NCBI GenBank assembly: GCA_021443235.1
Contig: JABUUJ010000020.1
Span: forward strand, 24,622-36,550
Direction: 5' to 3'
Length of the DNA: 11,929 bases
From: Muribaculaceae bacterium
Lineage (GTDB): Bacteria; Bacteroidota; Bacteroidia; Bacteroidales; Muribaculaceae
The number at the start of each line of letters is the position of its first letter. Position 1 is the first letter of the stretch. Positions 1 to 5,234 of this stretch are shown piece by piece. The notes under the pieces were generated by a model. It was not told where the DNA came from, searched no databases, and saw only the letters and a program-made list of their open reading frames with translations. Both the position numbers and the translations under genes were made by a program.

Positions 1-1
1 C

Positions 2-1165
2 ATCGCCGAGGAAGGCATCGTCCTGCTCAAGAACGACAACAATGTGCTGCCCCTCAACACCTCACAGGTGAAGCGAGTGCTCATCGTGGGCGAAAACGCC
101 TTGAAGATGATGACCGTGGGCGGCGGCTCGTCGTCGCTCAAGGTGCAGCGCGAAATCATTCCGTTCGACGGCCTGAAAAAACGGCTTGGCAACGGCGTGG
201 AGGTGATGTATGAGCGCGGATATGTGGGCGACGCATCGGGCGAGTACAACGGCGTGACCACAGGGCAAGACCTCAACGAATCTCGCACGCCCGACCAACT
301 CATCGCCGACGCCGTGGCTAAAGCTAAAACCGCCGACTATGTGATTTTCATCGGCGGACTTAACAAGAGCTACTGGCAAGACTGCGAGGGTGGCGACCGC
401 AAGGCCATGGAACTGCCCTACGACCAGGAGCGAGTCATCCGCGCGCTGGCTAAAGCCAACAAGAACTTCGTCTTTGTCAATATCTCGGGCAACGCTGTGG
501 CTATGCCCTATATCAACGAGGTGCCAGCAATGATTCAGGGATGGTATCTCGGCTCGCAGGCCGGCGACGCGCTCGCTGCCATCATCTGCGGCGACGCCAA
601 CCCCTCGGGCAAACTCCCATTCACATGGCAGGAGCGCCTCACCGACGTGGGCGCACATGCCCTTGACGCATTCCCCGGCACGTGGCGCACTGGCGAGAAA
701 ATCATCGACGAGGAGTATAAGGAAGGCATCTACGTGGGATATCGCTGGGCCGACAAACACGGCGTGAAACCCACTTTCGCCTTTGGACACGGACTGAGCT
801 ACACCTCCTTCAAAATCACCGACGCCCGCATCGTGGGCACCGACGTGATGACCGATAGCGGCACCATGACCTTTGCAGTGACAGTGAAAAACACTGGCAA
901 AATCAGTGGCGCCGAGGTGGTGCAACTATACATCAACGACAAAGTGGCTACGGTCGACCGACCTGAGAAGGAACTCAAGGGCTTCGCCAAGGTCGCCCTC
1001 AACCCCGGTGAGTCGCGCACAGTGACAATAAGCATCGACAAGAGCGCCCTCAGTTTCTGGAACGAAAGCACCAACGCCTGGACCGCCGAGCCCGGCCAGT
1101 TCACCGCCCTCATCGGCACATCGGCCGCCAACATCGACAAAAAACTCAACTTCACCCTCAAGTAA
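2..1165 (+). CDS. GH3 family beta-glycosidase, C-terminal part (5' end outside window)
   Basis: This is the C-terminal part of a glycoside hydrolase family 3 enzyme, which removes terminal beta-linked sugars (beta-glucosidase or beta-xylosidase type) from oligosaccharides. The frame is open from base 2, so the gene starts before the window; 387 residues are visible. Residues 1-20 carry the family motif EGIVLLKNDNNVLPL that opens the second (alpha/beta sandwich) domain. VGGGSSSLKV follows at about 39-48. CEGGDRKAMELP at about 128-139 holds the probable acid/base Glu (about 129) in the E-x-x-D-R context. FAFGHGLSYTSF at about 260-271 leads into the fibronectin-III-like domain (about 285-375, with VVQLYINDK and RPEKELKGF). 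The catalytic barrel with the nucleophile Asp is not visible, so substrate cannot be judged. The stop at 1163-1165 is followed four bases later by a heptamer repeat array. The downstream gene on the same strand has no clear promoter and may be cotranscribed. Confidence 0.95.
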   Translation: MAEEGIVLLKNDNNVLPLNTSQVKRVLIVGENALKMMTVGGGSSSLKVQREIIPFDGLKKRLGNGVEVMYERGYVGDASGEYNGVTTGQDLNESRTPDQLIADAVAKAKTADYVIFIGGLNKSYWQDCEGGDRKAMELPYDQERVIRALAKANKNFVFVNISGNAVAMPYINEVPAMIQGWYLGSQAGDALAAIICGDANPSGKLPFTWQERLTDVGAHALDAFPGTWRTGEKIIDEEYKEGIYVGYRWADKHGVKPTFAFGHGLSYTSFKITDARIVGTDVMTDSGTMTFAVTVKNTGKISGAEVVQLYINDKVATVDRPEKELKGFAKVALNPGESRTVTISIDKSALSFWNESTNAWTAEPGQFTALIGTSAANIDKKLNFTLK

Positions 1166-1169
1166 CCGG

Positions 1170-1204
1170 CTATTGGCTAATGGCTATTGGCTAATGGCTA
1201 ATGG
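1170..1204 (+). repeat. Heptamer tandem array, 5 units of CTAWTGG
   Basis: Five perfect-register 7-bp units lie here: CTATTGG, CTAATGG, CTATTGG, CTAATGG, CTAATGG. The array begins 5 bp after the stop codon of the GH3 gene. The same unit recurs at 8489-8508 at the end of the amylase gene, also reading CTAATGG in the direction of that gene. No hairpin or T-run is present, so it is not an ordinary terminator. Function unknown. Confidence 0.9.
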
Positions 1205-1245
1205 CACAATATCAATATTAAACCACGTTGAACAAAAACCTTGAT

Positions 1246-2403
1246 ATGAATATAATCAACAAAATATCATCCACCTTGCAGTACATGAGGAAGGCTCTCT
1301 GCTCCCCCTTTAGGGGGGTGGGGGGCTTACTCCTTCTCGCGGCCTTCACCGCCTCGGCAGGCGTTAAAGTGGTGGAAAAAGGCAGCGACAACCCCGTCAT
1401 CTTCGCCTTTGTGACCGACGCCAACGGCAAAGCCATCGGAAACACCGACAATAGCGGCTTCCTACCGGCTTTCGCTCTCGGCAGCGACACTGTCGTGCTT
1501 CATCACATGCGCTACAAGCCAGTTACTGTCGCCATCGCCGACCTTGCCGACGGACGCATTGAGCTCGAGCCAATCAATCTGCCTAAGCCCAACGCAATAA
1601 CGCCTGGCGACCAACTCCTGGAGTCGGTCTTCGTGCGCAGCTATCTATTTGATGTCGACGGCCTTATCTCGTTCACTACTGGCACCATGCACTTCCTTAT
1701 CGACAAAAAATCAAGCAAGGTGACCTCGTTTATCGACGAAGCACTGTCGTGCTACTCGCCATCGCGCATCGAGAATTGCCGATGGACCATGGGCACGGCT
1801 GTCAACAAAAACATCGCACCTATGCCCAAGTACTACCAAACGCTGAGCGACAAACAAATTGCCGAGCTCTATAAAGTGGTGAAAAACGGCAACCGTAACG
1901 ACCTCTACACCAAGTCGCAACCAGCATGGGTGGGTTGCACCATCACCGACTCGGCACAGAACATCATCACACGCAGCATGGACTTTTACCAGCTCGACCG
2001 CATCTACGGCAACGTGTCGCTGATGAAACAAATCAACGATACCTGCCTGCGATACATCAGCATGAGCTTCAACGTCGAGGAATTTGAGAATGTGGCATCG
2101 GCCATCGTCACCACCGACGACAACGGCAACCGCCGACCGCTCATGACGCAGGTGTCGCAACTCAAGCGCACACACGGACGCGACAACCCCGATAGCACGC
2201 CCAAGCGCGTCGTCACCGAAATCTACTATGTCGACGTGCGCGCGCTAAGCAATAAAGAAGCGAGCGACTTTGCCAAGCAACACGATAAAATGCCGGTTGA
2301 ACCACCCAGTTGGGTGCAGCCCATCAATCCCGTGCTGCAACAACACATCGACCACCTCACGCCAGTGAAATATGAGCGGCCTGTCGAGAAACAGTTCTTC
2401 TGA
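1246..2403 (+). CDS. Exported protein of unknown function with N-terminal CarboxypepD_reg-like domain
   Basis: I do not recognise the family of the whole protein. Read from ATG 1246 it has 385 residues. An upstream in-frame TTG at 1228 and an ATG at 1285 are alternatives. The 1285 start gives the most compact signal peptide (MRKAL..., hydrophobic LLLLAAFTASA, probable cut at ASA|GVKV); 1246 has the A-rich upstream sequence usual in this phylum. After the cut, about 70 residues (GVKVVEKGSDNPVIFAFVTD, then NGKAIGNTDNSGF and LGSDTVVLHHMRYKPVTV) resemble the carboxypeptidase-regulatory-like beta-sandwich found on many exported Bacteroidetes proteins. The remaining 270 or so residues show no transmembrane segment, lipobox or enzyme motif that I can name. 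Part of the signal peptide (CSPFRGVGGL) is encoded by a G-rich repeat that also occurs twice elsewhere in the window. It lies about 80 bp after GH3 with no visible promoter. Confidence 0.8.
   Translation: MNIINKISSTLQYMRKALCSPFRGVGGLLLLAAFTASAGVKVVEKGSDNPVIFAFVTDANGKAIGNTDNSGFLPAFALGSDTVVLHHMRYKPVTVAIADLADGRIELEPINLPKPNAITPGDQLLESVFVRSYLFDVDGLISFTTGTMHFLIDKKSSKVTSFIDEALSCYSPSRIENCRWTMGTAVNKNIAPMPKYYQTLSDKQIAELYKVVKNGNRNDLYTKSQPAWVGCTITDSAQNIITRSMDFYQLDRIYGNVSLMKQINDTCLRYISMSFNVEEFENVASAIVTTDDNGNRRPLMTQVSQLKRTHGRDNPDSTPKRVVTEIYYVDVRALSNKEASDFAKQHDKMPVEPPSWVQPINPVLQQHIDHLTPVKYERPVEKQFF
1302..1327 (+). repeat. G-rich repeat box, copy 1 (inside a reading frame)
   Basis: A 26-bp box with a CCCCCTTTAGGGGG hairpin-like core followed by T and six Gs. 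It matches the box at 11831-11856 with two mismatches over 26 bp and is close to the one at 8465-8488. Here it lies within the open frame and encodes residues in the signal peptide region of the 1246-2403 protein. Confidence 0.85.
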
Positions 2404-2451
2404 CAACAATAATGCAGAATAATTGGCGATTTAACTTTTATTTACACTACA

Positions 2452-2486
2452 GTGCCGTTTCGTGGCACAAACGCTCCGTAATTTTG
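2452..2486 (+). promoter_or_regulatory. Probable recA promoter with inverted repeat in the -33 region
   Basis: TAATTTTG at 2479-2486 fits the Bacteroidetes -7 consensus TAnnTTTG. About 20 bp upstream, where a TTG or TTTG would be expected, there is only GTTT (2457-2460). An inverted repeat GTGCC-N7-GGCAC (2452-2468) covers that -33 region. Predicted transcription start is about 2490, giving a leader of about 80 nt before the recA start. The inverted repeat could be an operator, but no known regulator site is recognised in it. Confidence 0.55.
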
Positions 2487-2572
2487 CAATGTGAAAGCGC
2501 CACAGCAAGCACAAAAACTTGCCAAAGCTGAAATAAACCCAAATAGTTAAATTTGTAAACCGAAAACAATAA

Positions 2573-3628
2573 ATGAATAAAACAGATAAGACAATGGAAG
2601 AGAACGAAATCAAAAACGAAGCTCAGCAGCCACAGCGCGCTGCCGTGTCGCCCGAGAAGCTCAAAGCTCTGCAAATCGCCATGGACAAGATCGACAAGAC
2701 CTATGGACGCGGCTCAATCATGAAGATGGGCGACGACCACATCGAGAATATCGAGGTGATCCCCACCGGCTCTATCGGCCTGAACTGGGCCCTGGGAGTG
2801 GGTGGTTTCCCCCGCGGACGCATCATCGAAATCTACGGACCAGAGTCGTCGGGTAAAACCACACTCGCCATTCATGCCATCGCCGAGGCTCAGAAACAGG
2901 GTGGCATCGCCGCTATCATCGACGCCGAGCACGCCTTCGACCGCTTCTACGCCGAGTCGCTGGGCGTTGACGTCAACAACCTGTGGATATCGCAACCCGA
3001 CAATGGCGAGCAGGCTCTTGAGATTGCCGACCAGCTCATCCGCTCTTCGGCAATCGACATTATCGTGATTGACTCGGTAGCCGCACTCACCCCAAAGGCC
3101 GAAATCGAGGGCGAAATGGGCGAAAGCAAGATGGGCCTCCAGGCGCGCCTCATGTCACAGGCTCTGCGCAAGCTCACCGCAACCATCAGCAAGACAAACA
3201 CTTGCTGCATCTTCATCAACCAGCTGCGTGAGAAACTGGGTGTGATGTTTGGCAACCCCGAAACCACAACCGGTGGCAACGCCCTGAAGTTCTACTCGTC
3301 GGTGCGCATCGACATCCGCCGCATTGGCCAAATTAAGGACGGAGAGAACATCCTGGGCTCGCTCACACGCGTCAAAGTAGTAAAGAACAAGGTTGCTCCT
3401 CCTTTCCGTAAATGCGAGTTTGAGATCCTCTTCGGACAAGGCATCAGCCGCGTGGGCGAAATCATCGACCTGGGCGTGCAGTACGGCATCGTCAAGAAGA
3501 GCGGCGCATGGTACTCTTATGACGGCACCAAGCTGGGACAAGGCCGCGACGCCGCCAAGCAAATGGTAGCCGACAACCCCGAGCTCGCCGAAGAACTCGA
3601 GGCAAAAATCATGGAAGCCCTCAAGTAA
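2573..3628 (+). CDS. recA: RecA recombinase
   Basis: RecA is the ATP-dependent DNA strand-exchange protein of homologous recombination and repair; it forms filaments on single-stranded DNA in the cytoplasm. Read from ATG 2573 it has 351 residues, the usual length. An in-frame ATG at 2594 (MEENEIKNE) gives 344 and is also plausible, since the first 25 residues are poorly conserved in the family. Visible landmarks: LKALQIAMDKIDKTYGRGSI (30-49), Walker A GPESSGKT (89-96), catalytic-Glu region DAEHAF (117-122), Walker B IIVIDSV (163-169), L1 region EGEMGESKMGLQARLMSQAL (179-198), INQLREKLGVMFGNPE (215-230) and the L2 region TTTGGNALKFYSSVR (231-245). No intein or internal break is present. The acidic C-terminus (ELAEELEAKIMEALK) is typical. 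The gene stands alone with its own promoter, is convergent with the kinase pair, and its stop is followed by TTGAC hexamers and a terminator. Confidence 0.98.
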   Translation: MNKTDKTMEENEIKNEAQQPQRAAVSPEKLKALQIAMDKIDKTYGRGSIMKMGDDHIENIEVIPTGSIGLNWALGVGGFPRGRIIEIYGPESSGKTTLAIHAIAEAQKQGGIAAIIDAEHAFDRFYAESLGVDVNNLWISQPDNGEQALEIADQLIRSSAIDIIVIDSVAALTPKAEIEGEMGESKMGLQARLMSQALRKLTATISKTNTCCIFINQLREKLGVMFGNPETTTGGNALKFYSSVRIDIRRIGQIKDGENILGSLTRVKVVKNKVAPPFRKCEFEILFGQGISRVGEIIDLGVQYGIVKKSGAWYSYDGTKLGQGRDAAKQMVADNPELAEELEAKIMEALK

Positions 3629-3632
3629 CGAC

Positions 3633-3656
3633 GTTGACACTGACGTTGACTTTGAC
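3633..3656 (+). repeat. TTGAC-type hexamer array after recA
   Basis: Four hexamers GTTGAC, ACTGAC, GTTGAC, TTTGAC begin 4 bp after the recA stop and run directly into the A-run of the terminator. The same hexamer family, in gene-sense orientation, follows the stop of the M16 peptidase gene at 5186-5234. Confidence 0.8.
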
Positions 3657-3698
3657 AAAAAAGCAGCCTGCGACCGAAGATGGCCACAGGCTGTTTTT
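3657..3698. terminator. Bidirectional intrinsic terminator between recA and the kinase pair
   Basis: Stem CAGCCTG (3664-3670) pairs with CAGGCTG (3687-3693). It is flanked by six As on the left and five Ts on the right, which extend the stem around a single bulged G. It has a T-run on both strands and lies between convergent genes, so it can end recA on the plus strand and the kinases on the minus strand. Confidence 0.85.
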
Positions 3699-3717
3699 AC
3701 ATGTCGTCGTATATGTT

Positions 3718-4329
3718 TTAGGGGGTTGCGAGGGCAGCGTCAATCTGGTTGATGATTGACCGCAGGTCGGCAGGGTTGTTGACAAAATCGATACCGTTGA
3801 CATCAACGGTAATCACCTTGCCACGATAGTGGTTGTTGATAAACTCCTCATAGAGCTTGTTCAGCCCAATAAGGTATTCAATCTGGATGGTCTGCTCATA
3901 ATCCCTACCTCGCTTCTGGATATTCTTCACCAGATGCGACACATCGGCCTTGAGATATATCATCAAGTCGGGCAAGCTCAACTGACACTCAATGAGCGAG
4001 AAAATATCCATGTAGGTCTCAAAATCGCGACGCGACAAGTGGCCCATGTTAAAGTTGTTGGCAACAAAAACGTGCGCTCCCTCATAGACCGTGCGGTCCT
4101 GAATCACATCCTCGCCTGTCGCTGCCATCTCCACCATGTCGCGGAAACGCTCCTTCAGGAAAAATACCTCAAGGTTAAACGACCAGCGCTTGATGTCGGC
4201 ATAGTAATCCTCAAGATAGGGATTGTGGGCCACCGTCTCAAACTTTGGCGTCATCCCGTAATGCTTGGCAAGCAACGTCGTGAGCGATGTCTTGCCACAG
4301 CCCAAATTGCCGGCAATAGCTATGTGCAT
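3718..4329 (-). CDS. Deoxynucleoside kinase (dAK/dGK family), second gene of tandem pair
   Basis: A 203-residue deoxynucleoside kinase of the dCK/dGK/dAK superfamily, which moves the gamma-phosphate of ATP (or another NTP) to the 5'-OH of a salvaged deoxynucleoside in the cytoplasm. P-loop GNLGCGKTS is at 7-15. FETVAHNPYLEDYY (30-43) holds the probable catalytic Glu (31). QDRTVYEGAHVF (77-88) is the family's DR(S/T) motif. LPDLMIYLKAD (119-129) and the lid KRGRDYEQ (139-146) with its arginines follow. Its ATG lies 2 bp after the stop of the upstream paralogue, so the two are almost certainly one transcript and translationally coupled. The paralogue aligns without gaps over the first 168 residues or so and about half the positions look identical. 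Difference: VAHNPYL here against VDGNPYL in the partner, next to the substrate site. Tandem dAK/dGK genes whose products form heterodimers are known from Lactobacillus; the same arrangement is inferred here. Substrate not certain. Confidence 0.9.
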   Translation of the reverse strand: MHIAIAGNLGCGKTSLTTLLAKHYGMTPKFETVAHNPYLEDYYADIKRWSFNLEVFFLKERFRDMVEMAATGEDVIQDRTVYEGAHVFVANNFNMGHLSRRDFETYMDIFSLIECQLSLPDLMIYLKADVSHLVKNIQKRGRDYEQTIQIEYLIGLNKLYEEFINNHYRGKVITVDVNGIDFVNNPADLRSIINQIDAALATP

Positions 4330-4331
4330 GA

Positions 4332-4946
4332 CTACTTAACCAGCTGGGGGAACACTTCCTCGATTTGGGCTGCAATATCCTGGAAATGCTCGGGATTTGA
4401 CTCAAACTTGCATGTGTCGCCGTCAACGACGATCATGCGCCCCTTATAGTCGGCTATCCACTGCTCATACAGGTCGTTCAGACCCTGAAGATAGTTGATG
4501 CGGATGCTCTTCTCATAGTCGCGACCACGCTTCTGAATCTGGTTCACCAGGTTAGGAATGGTGCTCTTGATGTAGATGAGCAGGTCGGGCAACTTAACCA
4601 GCGAAATCATCAGGTCAAAGAGCTCGCTGTAGTTGTGGAAGTCGCGGTCGCTCATCAGTCCCATCGTGTGAAGGTTGGGTGCAAAAATGCGAGCGTCCTC
4701 AAAGATTGTGCGGTCCTGGATAATCCAGTTGTTGCTCTGGCTTATCTCCACAACGTCGCGAAATCGCTTTGACAGGAAGTAAACCTGCAAGTTAAACGAC
4801 CAGCGCTTCATGTCGGCATAATAGTCCTCAAGATAAGGGTTTCCGTCGACCGACTCAAATTGCGGTATCCAGCCATACTTGTTCACCAGCATCTTGGTGA
4901 GCGTGGTCTTGCCGCAGCCAATGTTTCCAGCTATTGCTATGTGCAT
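4332..4946 (-). CDS. Deoxynucleoside kinase (dAK/dGK family), first gene of tandem pair
   Basis: A 204-residue paralogue of the kinase that follows it, with the same fold and motif order: P-loop GNIGCGKTT (7-15), FESVDGNPYLEDYY (30-43), QDRTIFEDARIF (77-88), LPDLLIYIKS (119-128) and the lid KRGRDYEKS (139-147). The VDGNPYL form is the one I associate with common Bacteroidetes deoxynucleoside kinases; the partner departs from it. The regions between the DRT and LPDL motifs also differ (APNLHTMGLMSDRDF here, VANNFNMGHLSRRDF in the partner), which fits different deoxynucleoside preferences. Length is normal for the bacterial family. A Bacteroidetes-type promoter lies about 40 bp upstream of the ATG, and the A-rich leader has no Shine-Dalgarno sequence. 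The role inferred is purine deoxynucleoside salvage towards dATP and dGTP, possibly as a heterodimer with its neighbour. Confidence 0.9.
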   Translation of the reverse strand: MHIAIAGNIGCGKTTLTKMLVNKYGWIPQFESVDGNPYLEDYYADMKRWSFNLQVYFLSKRFRDVVEISQSNNWIIQDRTIFEDARIFAPNLHTMGLMSDRDFHNYSELFDLMISLVKLPDLLIYIKSTIPNLVNQIQKRGRDYEKSIRINYLQGLNDLYEQWIADYKGRMIVVDGDTCKFESNPEHFQDIAAQIEEVFPQLVK

Positions 4947-4986
4947 ACTCGTTTTCCTTTTAAAATTAGTTCTTAAAGTAGTGTAG

Positions 4987-5017
4987 CAAAATTAGCAATT
5001 TTCTGAAACATACGCAA
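4987..5017 (-). promoter_or_regulatory. Probable promoter of the deoxynucleoside kinase pair
   Basis: On the minus strand TAATTTTG (plus 4987-4994) matches TAnnTTTG exactly. TTG (plus 5015-5017) lies 20 bp upstream, the spacing of Bacteroidetes -33/-7 promoters. The predicted leader is about 35 nt. The AT-rich stretch from here to about 5130 holds no gene that I can support. Confidence 0.65.
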
Positions 5018-5140
5018 CAGCACCGCAATAAAAATTTTCAACCCAAATAGTTCATTAGAATTTTGAAGTATTTTTGAATTTATGTCGAGCAGGTTTTTCT
5101 TAGTTTATGAAGGAGCATAGCGAGCTTTTTGGGTTTAACC

Positions 5141-5179
5141 AAAAAAAGCGGCGCCCGCCTCAACAAGAAGCGAGCACCG
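5141..5179 (-). terminator. Intrinsic terminator of the M16 peptidase gene
   Basis: On the minus strand a 10-bp stem (plus 5170-5179 with 5149-5158, including two G-U pairs) closes an 11-nt loop and is followed by seven Ts (plus 5141-5147). It lies about 55 bp past the M16 stop, after the hexamer array. Confidence 0.85.
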
Positions 5180-5185
5180 TAAAAT

Positions 5186-5234
5186 GTCAACGTCAACTAA
5201 AAAAGTCAATGTCAATGTCAAAGTCAATGTCGAC
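5186..5234 (-). repeat. TTGAC-type hexamer array after the M16 gene
   Basis: Read on the minus strand from the M16 stop: GTCGAC, ATTGAC, TTTGAC, ATTGAC, ATTGAC, then TTTTTTA, then GTTGAC, GTTGAC. The first unit abuts the TAA with no gap. It is the same hexamer family and orientation as the array after recA. Confidence 0.85.

Noticed and set aside
1170..1204. Heptamer and hexamer arrays as a small CRISPR
   Set aside because: Units are 6-7 bp with no spacers, and no cas genes are nearby.
2537..2548. A short AACCCAAATAGTT match between the recA leader and the gap at 5040-5052
   Set aside because: About 13 AT-rich bases shared in a 12-kb window are expected by chance, and the flanks do not match.
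2573..3628. Intein, frameshift or insertion in recA
   Set aside because: All RecA motifs are present in order at normal spacing and the length is standard.
3829..4449. A 206-codon open frame on the plus strand
   Set aside because: Antisense to both kinase genes and spans their junction; the composition is that of a shadow frame and no motif is seen.
5186..5234. TTGAC hexamers as sigma70 -35 boxes
   Set aside because: Bacteroidetes do not use the TTGACA/TATAAT pair, and no -10 or downstream gene in the needed direction is present.
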